A DNA stretch of 64,000 nucleotides from an uncultured Pseudomonadales bacterium (GCA_958296025.1 OY282430.1:3338477-3402476), one strand, 5' to 3'; positions 8,459-16,212 are shown, counted from the first letter of the stretch. Numbers and translations are program-made. Notes: generated by a model from the letters alone, not told the origin.

Positions 8459-8875
8459 TCACCCTGCACTCAAAAACACCGCCAGCCCTCTAACCATCGC
8501 GTTCAGCACCAGCCACAGCCAGTGCCATCGGCATCTGCGCTCGATCCACGTTTTCTGATCCTCATCCTGCAACACGTGCTTCCGTGCACCCGCCCAGTGC
8601 GCCTCGTGGGCAAGCGCCCACCACTCGGGCGGATGCGGACGAGGGCCGCTTGGCGCAGTAGGAGGTGATGGTCGCGTCTCGGCGAGGGATTCCACCCAAG
8701 CATCTATATCCACTCGCCTCCAAGCCACGCTCTGCCTGCTAAGACGAACTGGCCGGGGGAACTCTCCCGCCTTGATCAAATCGTAGAGGGTGCTTGGCCT
8801 CAGCGAGGTAATGCGCTGCACCTCCGGCCTGCGCAATAATGCGGGCTGGATGGGGGTTTCTGCTGTGCTGGACAT
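8459..8875 (-). CDS. AlpA-family helix-turn-helix regulator
   Basis: 138 residues. The N-terminal half (about 15-65) has the MerR/AlpA-type winged helix layout: RRPEVQRITSLRPSTLYDLI, GEFPRPVRLSRQSVAWRRVDIDAWV. AlpA proteins are small regulators or excisionases of P4-like integrative elements and often activate integrase transcription. The C-terminal half is a Pro- and Trp-rich extension with a hydrophobic end, longer than usual for the family. The start has a GGAGG ribosome site 5 nt upstream. It is preceded by three 20-bp spaced repeats at 8951-9001. It lies downstream of the decayed integrase and the 500-residue gene on the same strand. Confidence 0.75.
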   Translation of the reverse strand: MSSTAETPIQPALLRRPEVQRITSLRPSTLYDLIKAGEFPRPVRLSRQSVAWRRVDIDAWVESLAETRPSPPTAPSGPRPHPPEWWALAHEAHWAGARKHVLQDEDQKTWIERRCRWHWLWLVLNAMVRGLAVFLSAG

Positions 8876-8950
8876 ATCCGCCTCCTAGCGGTTCGTGGTT
8901 ACACAACACAGAATAACCATGGGTTGAAGGGGGATGGGCGGGCACGGACG

Positions 8951-9001
8951 CGCACACCCTCGTGGGTTTTGTGACACCCTCACCGTTTTTGTGACACCCT
9001 C
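8951..9001. promoter_or_regulatory. Three iteron-like repeats with a 20-bp period
   Basis: The element G-(T/C)-G/C-A-CACCCTC occurs three times (8951-8961, 8971-8981, 8991-9001), with exact 20-bp steps, two turns of the helix. The last two copies are identical over GTGACACCCTC. They lie between the stop of the 500-residue gene and the AlpA start, so they could be AlpA operators, excisionase sites or replication iterons. Confidence 0.5.
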
Positions 9002-9027
9002 TACTGGGTGCCGCAGTTCAGATGGGT

Positions 9028-10530
9028 TTAGGCACCGTCGTGCAGGATGGTTTTCTGTTGAGAGTACGGCGGCAGCATCTGGTCGCCCCTCTGCCTATGG
9101 CGCCCAACCACTTGACGCCAAGCGGCATCGCTAATTTGGGTCTGGCTTCCGGCACCCACGGCGACCTCATCCATCATTTTCAGCATGCGGCTTTGCGATC
9201 TGGCCCCCAGCGTCTGCAGCAGCTCCATGGTCCATAGCAGGCGGTAGTTCCGCATCCTCATTCGCATAGTCTGCTTGTTCTGCGTCGTCGCTATGGGCGG
9301 CGGCATCATGATCACCGGGATATGCGCCCAGAAAGATCGGCCTTCATTCGCCACCCTCGGCGGGTAGCTCGGTACGTTGCCAGACGCCGGACCGGTCCGC
9401 CTGACCATAGCGGCGGACTCGTAAGGCCAAGCCAGCACGTTCTGCCATTCACCCACCGTGCATTTCACCTGCACAGACCACCGCAGCCCATGCCACGCAG
9501 GCAGCCCTAGCAGATCTGCAATTAACTGTGCCGCTTGGGGCGATGGTGCCAACAACCATCCGCACCACTGTCCATCGCCACCCCGACGCCACCAAGGTCG
9601 CTCAAAAGCACTGAGCCTGACTGCCAGCGCATGGTATCCATCAGGGTTCATTCCGCTGGCGGGCGTCAAAAAAGCGCCAAATTGATCGTGCAGCCTATGA
9701 TCTAATAACGGGTTTCTCCCCTGCCGCACCATGCCCACCAAATCCTTGTGCATGTTCGTGAGGCGGCGCCTACTCTCATTGCCACTTTCTTCCAAACGCG
9801 GCACCTGCACATCGGCCGGCCCATCCTCAACCGACTTCAGGCTCCAGTCACCCGGCGGGTGTTCGCCCGCGCCCGTCTGCACGTCCCACAAACGGCCGGC
9901 GTAATCCAAACTGCGCGGATTCCCAACATACCTTGCCGCACCCAAGGTAATGTCCCTTGGGTAGTAGCGCCACAACTCCTCCCATTGCTTCAGCACCCCT
10001 TGCCATTGGCGCATGACGGGCGCGGCAGTTTGCCAGTCATTCGCCATAAGCGCCACGGACCGCGCCGCAGCTTGCAAGTCATTCGCAACGAACGCCACGG
10101 ACCGCGCCGCAGCCTGCATCCCTTCCAACATCGGCCCCATGTCCAGAATTTGCCGCGTCGCACCCTGGAATTGCTTCAACAAGTTGCTGTGGTCGAAGCT
10201 CAACGCTTCACGCAGTTGTCTGTTCACCCTATTGACGTCAGGGGACAGCGCACACTGCAACCTCGCCACTGCTTCCTGAGTGCCGGGGTGCGGTATGCTC
10301 AGCGGACGATATATTTCCGCCAAGCTCTCACTAATCCTAGCCAACGGGTTTCCGCCTCCCCCCAGTATGGCGATTGCGTCATCGTCCCGCGACGGCCTTA
10401 AAGCCTTCAGCAAATTGGGCTTCCCCTTGGCCTGTTCTATCAGGTGTCCCACAGTGCGCTCTTTGGGCACATCCTTACTGGCGCACAGAATGGCCTCCTT
10501 AAGGCTTCCCTGCCGCTTGCCCTCAGCCAT
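9028..10530 (-). CDS. 500-residue protein coupled to the integrase remnant, unknown function
   Basis: The start ATG at 10530 overlaps the integrase stop (TGATG) and has a strong AGGAGGT ribosome site, so it was translated with the integrase. The N-terminal third is alpha-helical with a short repeated segment (AARSVAFVAND, AARSVALMAND) near residues 140-165; the middle holds Trp-rich sequence (FERPWWRRGGDGQWCGWLLAP); the C-terminus is basic (RMRMRNYRLLWTMELL). No catalytic motif, signal peptide or membrane segment is evident and I do not recognise a family. Association with the integrase suggests a role in element maintenance or as cargo. Confidence 0.7.
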   Translation of the reverse strand: MAEGKRQGSLKEAILCASKDVPKERTVGHLIEQAKGKPNLLKALRPSRDDDAIAILGGGGNPLARISESLAEIYRPLSIPHPGTQEAVARLQCALSPDVNRVNRQLREALSFDHSNLLKQFQGATRQILDMGPMLEGMQAAARSVAFVANDLQAAARSVALMANDWQTAAPVMRQWQGVLKQWEELWRYYPRDITLGAARYVGNPRSLDYAGRLWDVQTGAGEHPPGDWSLKSVEDGPADVQVPRLEESGNESRRRLTNMHKDLVGMVRQGRNPLLDHRLHDQFGAFLTPASGMNPDGYHALAVRLSAFERPWWRRGGDGQWCGWLLAPSPQAAQLIADLLGLPAWHGLRWSVQVKCTVGEWQNVLAWPYESAAMVRRTGPASGNVPSYPPRVANEGRSFWAHIPVIMMPPPIATTQNKQTMRMRMRNYRLLWTMELLQTLGARSQSRMLKMMDEVAVGAGSQTQISDAAWRQVVGRHRQRGDQMLPPYSQQKTILHDGA

Positions 10531-10868
10531 CAGACACCTCCTTGCTTCAAGTAATCCGCCCAGCCCCGCATCAACTTGCGCCGCAGTTCCAGCAGGTAAC
10601 TACGGGCGTAGGCGGCCTCCACTTTGTTGGCGACGGCATGGGCCAGCGAGAGTTCAATCACGTCGTGCGCCGCGCCTGAAAGCTCCCCCGCCCAATCCCT
10701 GAAACTGGAGCGGAAGCCGTGCGGCACGGCGGGGATGCTGTGCGCCCGCAGCGCCTTGCCCATCTTGGTGCACTCTCCCTGCATGGGCCACACACGGGCG
10801 TCCAGATCAATTTCCGCATACTTGGCACTGGTGCTGCCTGTCCGCAGGGGTGCCCGTATCGCCCGCAT
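10530..10868 (-). pseudogene. Decayed P4-like tyrosine integrase (C-terminal fragment with internal deletion)
   Basis: The frame ends with the box II of P4-type integrases: HGFRSSFRDWAGE, then ELSLAHAVANKVEAAYARSYLLELRRKLMRGWADYL, which includes the R and H region and the Tyr-bearing helix. Before it, AEIDLDARVW matches the segment near the first catalytic Arg, but about 60-70 residues that normally lie between are missing, and the N-terminal domains are absent upstream. So it is an N-truncated, internally deleted relic and cannot be an active recombinase. It is translationally joined to the 500-residue gene. Confidence 0.8.
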
Positions 10869-11372
10869 TCAGCGTGTAGTGCGCCAGGGGCCACACGGCC
10901 ACTGTCACTACGAAGTACACCACCAGAAGCCTGAGAGCAACCATAAAGTCATCCTCGTGCCCTTGGCAACGCCCCGAAAAACTCTCCTGATGATGCCCAT
11001 AAAACCGTCATCTTGTCCGCATGGTCGTCCAGAGCGTAGTGTAGCAAAGGTGCATCACCCATGCGGCTCGACACACTGGCCGCCCGCCGCCCAAAAACAA
11101 CTGGAGTCCGAGCACGGATTGAGCGGCCCGCCGTCGTGGCGATCAGCGCATTCCCCGCAGGGTGGTCATCCGTAGTGGGACCGATCGGATGATCGGCCGG
11201 CAGGAGCCGCCTTCCCCGCGTTTCGGCTTAGGGGTACTCCATGGTAAAGGTGTGAGCCTTCTGGTGGTCAGCCCATGCCCGGTCAAGCGCCTTCTTGTGC
11301 TTCGATGCGTCAAGGCCGAGCATCCTGCACCGATTGATGTGAAAACTCTCCTCAGCGGAACGCGGGGGCGCT
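10869..11372. other. Gene-free stretch between integrase relic and right end of cassette A
   Basis: This is where the lost N-terminal part of the integrase would be expected. I see no frame with integrase motifs and no other gene. Confidence 0.5.
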
Positions 11373-11554
11373 GGCTCATGGCGTGGGTGTCCTTAGCTGT
11401 TGACTGGGGATGCGCCCTGGTGGGCGATGCGCCGCTGAATGCGGGCGGCGGCTCGTTCTGGAAGCGCCATTTCACGATGGCACGAAACAAACGCCCAATT
11501 TGCGCCAGTTTAATTTTCAGGCAAGCTGTTGATTTTATTAAGGAAAAACGGAAA
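11373..11554 (+). repeat. 181-bp direct repeat, copy 2 (live right end of cassette A)
   Basis: Second copy of the 7811-7991 sequence. It continues into the inverted terminal repeat ending at 11578, which identifies the repeat as the subterminal region of a cassette. Confidence 0.85.
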
Positions 11555-11578
11555 ATGCCGAAAAATTGCGAACGGCTA
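11552..11578 (-). repeat. Right terminal inverted repeat of cassette A
   Basis: On the minus strand from 11578 it reads TAGCCGTTCGCAATTTTTCG and continues for seven bases identical to 6159-6185 (27/27). No spacer copy follows; instead sequence resembling the subterminal part of a type beta end starts at about 11581. Confidence 0.85.
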
Positions 11579-11751
11579 GCTATATCCACCCTAACGTCTT
11601 GAAAACAAAAAGAAAACATCTTTTCCTAAAGTGGCATTCTCCGCTCGGGCTTTCGTGCCATCCTCAATGGTCGGCGCAACAGTCTGGTCTGACGGGCCTA
11701 ATGGGGCGGGCTGCAGGGCGGGTCTCGCCGGGCAAGGCAGTCCAGTGGAAT

Positions 11752-12411
11752 TCATGAACGTTGTCTCTCTACACAGTCTTTCATATTGGCGCCTGCCTTT
11801 TCCGCGCAGTTAATTCTCCAATTCGTCATCCGACGCCGAGGCGGAGGCCCCCCCAACAGCCAAGTTGGTCGCTCAAATATCTCCACTCGCTTGGGCTCGT
11901 CGCCGGGTTTGCAACCCGACAGCTTTTGGAAAAGCTTCCTTGCGGCGTGGGAGTGAACAAAAATTCCGTCAGGACGTATTCTTTTTATGAGGTATTTAAT
12001 GATATCCGTGTTCTTATCCTTAATTAGCTTTAGCTGAGATTCGTTTTCTGTAGGCACAGCGTAGATATTCGTTTCAAGGCAAGGCTCCGGCGACGCTCCT
12101 TTCACGAATGCATCAATTCGCTGACGGGTAGGGGTGACGACTTGCTTCTTGCCTTGACTCTTGCGCATGTGCGAGTAGTCGGCTTCAAAATCGTCTCGAA
12201 GAAAGCCTCTGTCATCGCTCCAATAGCAGCCGAAAAAGTTGCCCAACTGCGTGGCCGGGTTTAATCCAACAATGAAAAGACGGCACTCAAGAGGCGACCC
12301 AGTGCATGTGAATGGCCTTGCTTCAGGACTCGGCATCAAAGGCTCAAGCCCTTCGCGGAACTTCTCGAGCGTCATGTCAGCGGAAATTCGCACTTCTCCA
12401 TGTTCAGTCAT
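11752..12411 (-). CDS. Uracil-DNA-glycosylase-superfamily-like protein
   Basis: 219 residues. CRLFIVGLNPATQ near residue 45 resembles the G(L/I)NP motif 1 of the uracil-DNA glycosylase superfamily, followed by an aromatic F-F-x-x-Y-W segment; DGIFVHSHAARKLFQ near residue 150 matches the position of the later motif, with HSHA in place of the usual HPS. ETNIYAVPTENESQL separates them. The protein may repair or cleave modified bases, or bind nucleotides. It is lower in GC than its neighbours and lies alone on the minus strand near the left end of cassette B. The assignment rests on two weak motifs. Confidence 0.5.
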   Translation of the reverse strand: MTEHGEVRISADMTLEKFREGLEPLMPSPEARPFTCTGSPLECRLFIVGLNPATQLGNFFGCYWSDDRGFLRDDFEADYSHMRKSQGKKQVVTPTRQRIDAFVKGASPEPCLETNIYAVPTENESQLKLIKDKNTDIIKYLIKRIRPDGIFVHSHAARKLFQKLSGCKPGDEPKRVEIFERPTWLLGGPPPRRRMTNWRINCAEKAGANMKDCVERQRS

Positions 12412-12452
12412 CCCATCGCCCCTTAAATAATCAACGTGATCCCGAAGTCTCG

Positions 12453-12671
12453 CTAGCTATCCCCGTTGGGCACCTCGTCCAGCGGCACATCTCGCCAGTT
12501 GGCTAGCCAGTTGACGATCTGCTCTCTCATATCGAGACGGCCGCGCTCATAGGCGCAGATGGCGCAACGGTGTCGGGCCAGGCCCGACTGGTTGCGCGGC
12601 AGGTCGCGCATGATCGAGTCGTAGAGCAGTTTCCTAGGCCCGTGGTGATCCGGGCATTTTTTGGAGCTCAT
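12453..12671 (-). CDS. Small Cys/His protein
   Basis: 72 residues with possible metal ligands: KKCPDHHGP near the N-terminus and RHRCAICAYERGR in the middle, a CxxC knuckle. The C-terminal part (MREQIVNWLANWRDVPLDE) looks like an amphipathic helix. It is the last in a chain of overlapping small genes; its ATG overlaps the TGA of the previous frame (ATGA). No function is recognised; a small zinc-binding, phage-type regulator is possible. Confidence 0.5.
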   Translation of the reverse strand: MSSKKCPDHHGPRKLLYDSIMRDLPRNQSGLARHRCAICAYERGRLDMREQIVNWLANWRDVPLDEVPNGDS

Positions 12672-12781
12672 TGTCCGTCTCCGTTGGTCGGGTTGAACCC
12701 GAAGTGGGCCGCGCCTTCGCCCAAAGCGTCAACCGCGACATTCATGGCCTCAACCAATTCCTCGGCTTCATTGGTCGTCAA
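12668..12781 (-). CDS. 37-residue ORF in overlapping small-gene chain
   Basis: TTG start at 12781; product MTTNEAEELVEAMNVAVDAL followed by GEGAAHFGFNPTNGDGQ. Both ends overlap neighbours: TTGA with the preceding 36-codon gene and ATGA with the following one, an arrangement typical of phage-derived operons. Function unknown. Confidence 0.4.
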   Translation of the reverse strand: MTTNEAEELVEAMNVAVDALGEGAAHFGFNPTNGDGQ

Positions 12782-12888
12782 GTTGCTCGATTAGGGCCGC
12801 ATTGGTCGCCGCAGTCAAGGCTAATCACGGCTTCGCCATGCTTCACTTCGACGGCGGAGCCTTCATGCTCAATCGGTATCCGGGTCAT
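12778..12888 (-). CDS. 36-residue ORF in overlapping small-gene chain
   Basis: ATG at 12888 with a GGAG site 8 nt upstream and an ATGA overlap with the preceding frame. The product starts MTRIPIEHEGSAVEVKHGEA and has two Cys near the end (DCGDQCG). Function unknown. Confidence 0.42.
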   Translation of the reverse strand: MTRIPIEHEGSAVEVKHGEAVISLDCGDQCGPNRAT

Positions 12889-13462
12889 TCCCATTCTCCA
12901 AACCGCCTCTTCAACTCGACTACTTCCGTCTTGGTCACCGCCCCGGTCGCCGTCTCTGGATACTGCACCGACGCAGCTTGCTCAGCTTGCGCACCACTCT
13001 TAGCTCGCGCCGCTTGCGCTCGCCAAGCGGAGTAGTCCCGCAGGCTGGCCGCCGACCGAAGCAGGCGGGCGTAGTAGCCGCCCACCCCCATCCCCGTGGC
13101 ATCCCGCACCCTGGTGACCGTGCCGACCCGCGCTTCCCCACCGAATCCAAAACCTCCCGAAGCGCCCGCTTCGCCGCAAGGCCCCGCCCCAAGTGCAGGG
13201 GCTCGCCCACCGAAAACCGCCACCGGCAGGCCAGACAGACAACCTGGTACTCGTTGTTCCGCCTGTAAAGCCGCTCCCCCGCCGCCGCACAATGCTCAAA
13301 GACGTTCAGCCCGTGGTTCACGCAGTTGGGGTCGGGACAATCCGCGATCGGCGGGCTCAACGACAGGAAGCGCCGCGCAAGCGGCCTGACCGCCCGGTTT
13401 GAATGCAACTGGAACGAAAGACCGCAGAAGCGGCACTCGGCGCCGGCCGACGGTGCCGCCAT
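12885..13462 (-). pseudogene. Frameshifted zinc-ribbon DNA-binding / transposase-like protein
   Basis: The first part (from 13462) has four Cys pairs in the order AECRFCG, ADCPDPNCVNHG, QVVCLACRWRFS, then LHLGRGLAAKRALREVLDSVG. The sequence then continues in another frame with a helix-turn-helix-like segment (TRVRDATGMGVGGYYARLLRSAA kept in two parts, about residues 60-85 of the second frame) ending at 12885. A single frameshift near 13140 therefore splits it. No catalytic domain follows, so even repaired it would be a DNA-binding module only. It is a paralogue of the remnant at 6334-6678. Confidence 0.5.
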
Positions 13463-13476
13463 TCAAAATGCGAAAC

Positions 13477-13548
13477 CTAACCAACAGGCGGGCGACGGTC
13501 TTCGGAAAGAAGTTCGGCGAGGACAACGGAGGTATCGACGTAAATCAC
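13477..13548 (-). pseudogene. vapC: Truncated VapC (PIN-domain) toxin
   Basis: A GTG start overlaps the antitoxin stop (GTGA). The 23-residue product MIYVDTSVVLAELLSEDRRP matches the first strand of PIN-domain toxins, including the first catalytic Asp, and then hits TAG and unrelated sequence. The remaining acidic residues of a PIN nuclease are absent, so the toxin is dead. Confidence 0.65.
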
Positions 13549-13838
13549 CGATCACGGCGGTCTTCGTCCAGCTCAGAGAGCAGTTCGCTCAACGGCGCCA
13601 CTGACTGCGCCGCTGGGGGTGGCCCGGCTTGGGGGAGGATTGGCGGCGTCAACCAACCACTACGCACCGCTTCGGCAAGCACCGCATCCGCCAGCACGGG
13701 GCTTCTCCCTGCCCTTGGCGGGGCGATCTCCGCCACAACCCGATCGCGGTCCGTCACCAAAATGGTTTCGCCCGAAGCAGCCAAGCGCACATACTCGCTC
13801 AAACGGCTGTTGAGCGCCTTTATTCCGACTGATCTCAT
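13545..13838 (-). CDS. Phd/YefM-type antitoxin (VapB partner)
   Basis: 97 residues starting MRSVGIKALNSRLSEYVR, with ASGETILVTDRDRVVAEI, the standard N-terminal DNA-binding fold of Phd/YefM antitoxins. The C-terminal half (LLSELDED) should be the toxin-binding tail. It overlaps the vapC start by four bases. Because the toxin is truncated, the antitoxin is now an orphan, which could still act on related toxins. An alternative TTG start at 13847 adds three residues. Confidence 0.75.
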   Translation of the reverse strand: MRSVGIKALNSRLSEYVRLAASGETILVTDRDRVVAEIAPPRAGRSPVLADAVLAEAVRSGWLTPPILPQAGPPPAAQSVAPLSELLSELDEDRRDR

Positions 13839-14087
13839 GCTCCGCAAAGTAGGTACTGGTGGCTACCTCGTCAAGTGATTGTTAGCAACAATTAGAAGTG
13901 TCCGGTTTTAGGGAAATTGCAGGTAAGGCGAAGCCATTGCCTTGCGCCTTGATGGGCACCAGGGTGCTTGCGGCCCTTCGCCCATTTTTCCTTCATGATT
14001 GCTGCCGTATCTTCCCATTATTCCGCGAGCAACCTCTTGCCTAGACAAGTAAGATTCCGCACCTTTAGCGCCAAAGGAAGGGACACC

Positions 14088-15392
14088 ATGAAAAAGGCAG
14101 CCATCATCATGCTGCTTGCCGCGGCCATGCTGCCAGCCTTGGGCCAAGCGCAAACCGTCAACATTTGCGACAGAACGCCGCAAGTGCGCGACGCAATCAT
14201 GGCTGCGGCCGGCGCGGAAGACTGCGCCGCCGTGGATTCCGCACGGATGGCGAATATCGAAAGGCTTTCGGTGGCAGGCACGTCCTTGACCGCCCTAGCG
14301 CCGGGCGACTTCGCCGGGCTGACCGAGTTGCGAACACTGAACTTGGACGACAACCAGTTGACCGCCTTGCCGGAAGGCGTGTTCGACAGCCTGACCCGTT
14401 TGGAACTGCTTGAGTTGTACAGCAACCAGTTGACCGCCTTGCCGGAAGGCGTGTTCGACAGCCTGACCAAGTTGCGAAGTCTGAACTTGGACGACAACCA
14501 TTTGACAGTCTTGCCAATTGGCATATTCGGATGGCTTACCGAGTTGCGCGGGCTTTACTTGCGACGCAACCACCTTACGGATTTGCGCCCGGATTCGCCT
14601 GTTTTCCACGGGCTGCACAATTTGGAAAGATTATATCTTGAAGGGCAAACCGAAGCGCCGGATGGTCTAGAGCGGCCGGCACAACGCCTTGCCGCCGCCG
14701 TTCCGTTGTTGGTATCCGCCTCTGATTCAATGCGGCAAGGCTTTGTGCGCATCATCAACGAATCCAACCAATCCGGCAGCGTTCGCATTCTTGCATTTGA
14801 CGATGGCGGAACCGCCGCCAACCCTGTCGAAATTCAATTGGGCGCGAAACAAGCCGTGCATTTCAACTCCGAAGACCTTGAGAACGGGAATGCGTACAAG
14901 GGCATCAACGCGGGCATAGGCCGCCCTGTTCAAGGCGATTGGCACCTGGACATTGAAACCGCCTTGGACGTTCGGGTGCTTGCCTACGTTCGCACAAACG
15001 ACGGGTTCCTTACCGCCATGCACGACGTGCTGCCAAGGGATGCCCAAGGGCGGATTGTGGCGCAAACCTTCAACCCCGGAAGCAATGACAGGCAAGTCAG
15101 CAAGCTGCGCCTTGTCAACACCGGGGCGACCGCCGAGAGCGTAAGCATTGAAGGCGTTGACGACCGCGGCAACGCCGCCGGGCCGGTGACCTTGACGCTG
15201 GCCTCCGGCGCATCCCGCACCCTGTCGGCGCTTGACCTGGAGGAAGGCGCACAGGGCTTGAACGGATCGCTTGGCGACGGCGCAGGCAAGTGGCGCCTGT
15301 TCATAGCCGCCGGGCAGTCGGTTGTGGGCGTGAGCCTGCTTGAAAGCGCGTCGGGACACTTGACCAACCTGTCGACAATGGGCGCCCCTTAG
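14088..15392 (+). CDS. Secreted leucine-rich-repeat protein
   Basis: 434 residues; start at 14088 has an AAAGGAAGG site and gives a clean signal peptide (MKKAAIIMLLAAAMLPALG, cleavage after QA). Residues 78-173 hold four 24-residue LRRs of the NxLTxLPxGVFD type, encoded by 72-bp DNA repeats, two nearly identical in their 3' halves. The C-terminal 240 residues form two beta-rich repeats sharing GFVRIINESNQSGSVRI and KLRLVNTGATAESVSI. No anchor is visible, so it is probably released or loosely surface-bound. LRRs usually bind proteins; in host-associated bacteria such proteins contact host cells. Upstream of a second secreted gene. Confidence 0.85.
   Translation: MKKAAIIMLLAAAMLPALGQAQTVNICDRTPQVRDAIMAAAGAEDCAAVDSARMANIERLSVAGTSLTALAPGDFAGLTELRTLNLDDNQLTALPEGVFDSLTRLELLELYSNQLTALPEGVFDSLTKLRSLNLDDNHLTVLPIGIFGWLTELRGLYLRRNHLTDLRPDSPVFHGLHNLERLYLEGQTEAPDGLERPAQRLAAAVPLLVSASDSMRQGFVRIINESNQSGSVRILAFDDGGTAANPVEIQLGAKQAVHFNSEDLENGNAYKGINAGIGRPVQGDWHLDIETALDVRVLAYVRTNDGFLTAMHDVLPRDAQGRIVAQTFNPGSNDRQVSKLRLVNTGATAESVSIEGVDDRGNAAGPVTLTLASGASRTLSALDLEEGAQGLNGSLGDGAGKWRLFIAAGQSVVGVSLLESASGHLTNLSTMGAP
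14319..14606 (+). repeat. Four 72-bp tandem LRR repeats
   Basis: Units start at 14319, 14391, 14463 and 14535, exactly 72 bp apart. The first two share an unbroken run of over 35 identical bases across the LTALPEGVFDS part, so slippage could change repeat number. Coding repeat, not a CRISPR. Confidence 0.85.
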
Positions 15393-15451
15393 CGGCTTGG
15401 CGGCGGAATGCGCACAGTGGGGAGAACATCTCAGCAACCAAAGGAAGGCTC

Positions 15452-15994
15452 ATGACAAAACGTCGCGCTGCCGGTCTGTTCGCCTTGGCGTGGCTCCTGA
15501 CGGCCGGGGATGCGGGCGCTTTGGAGTGCCCCGCAACATGGATCTGCCAAGTGTGGCCGGCCCCGCAGACGCTCAACTCCAGAGGATGGGCGCAGAGCCG
15601 AATCATCAACCGCAAGGGTGGCATGGTTTACCACCAGCACCACGCAAGCGCCTCCGGTGCCGCACAAGCCGCCCTAGTGTTTGTCATGGGGGCGGAGTCC
15701 GATCTGCAGGGGGCGGAGGCCCCCAGGTTGAACGGCGGGCTGCGCAAGCAGTTCACGTTTTTCTTTGCGATGCGCCCCACCGCGGCCGGCGCCCTTTGCG
15801 CAAGTGCGGGCGGGAGAGGGGCAGGGGTTTGCGACGAGCATCCTTGGCCGGCGCCGGGCGGCGTCTGCCGGTTCACGTCGGCGGTGCTCAACTACCCCAG
15901 GAAGCTGGCGAAGTGCATCCGCAGGGACGCGCCCGCCAAGTCCCTGCAAGGCCCCTACGTCCTAGTCGCTGAGCCAAGGGGCGGCAAGGCTTAG
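15452..15994 (+). CDS. Secreted cysteine-containing protein, unknown
   Basis: 180 residues with a signal peptide (MTKRRAAGLFALAWLLTAGD, cleavage near AGA-LEC). The mature part has seven Cys residues, suggesting disulfides in the periplasm or outside, and segments SRIINRKGGMVYHQHH and RKQFTFFFAMRPTA. The ribosome site AAAGGAAGG is the same as before the LRR gene 60 bp upstream, so the two are probably co-transcribed. I do not recognise a family. Confidence 0.6.
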   Translation: MTKRRAAGLFALAWLLTAGDAGALECPATWICQVWPAPQTLNSRGWAQSRIINRKGGMVYHQHHASASGAAQAALVFVMGAESDLQGAEAPRLNGGLRKQFTFFFAMRPTAAGALCASAGGRGAGVCDEHPWPAPGGVCRFTSAVLNYPRKLAKCIRRDAPAKSLQGPYVLVAEPRGGKA

Positions 15995-16198
15995 GGCGGC
16001 GCCTGTCCGTCCGTTGCGCAAGGCCCACGCCGCCGGGCGCTGAACGCGGACGGGGCATGAACAAGGTGCGGGAGCGGTCCCTTCGGCGTGGGGACATGCC
16101 GGGTTTGCCGGAATTTCGCGCAATGTTCCTAAAGTGCCAAAAATTGCCACTTTATTGAAGGATGAAAATACTTATAAATCAATGAGTTGATGGGCAGT
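15995..16198. other. Right subterminal region of cassette B
   Basis: No gene. From about 16115 the sequence GGAATTTCGC, TAAAGTGCCAAA, TTATTGAAGGATGAAAATA and AAATCAATGAGTTGAT matches the region flanking the IS30 insertion in cassette D, so this is conserved end sequence. ATCAATGAGTTGAT is itself a short palindrome. Confidence 0.6.
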
Positions 16199-16212
16199 TG
16201 ATCCCAAAATAT

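Larger units (their letters stand above)
6159..11578. mobile_element. Cassette A of the tRNA-Ser array (type alpha inverted repeats)
   Basis: A 5.4-kb unit bounded by perfect 27-bp inverted repeats (6159-6185 and 11552-11578) beginning TAGCCGTTCGCAATTTTTCG. It contains a zinc-ribbon transposase-like remnant, a low-GC PD-(D/E)XK-type gene, an AlpA regulator, a 500-residue unknown protein and a decayed integrase. A 181-bp copy of the right end of the unit lies internally at 7811-7991, so the unit appears to be a fusion of two earlier units. No functional recombinase is encoded. Confidence 0.75.

Noticed and set aside
14319-14606. 72-bp repeats as a CRISPR array
   Set aside because: They are in frame, encode LRR units, have no unique spacers, and there are no cas genes.
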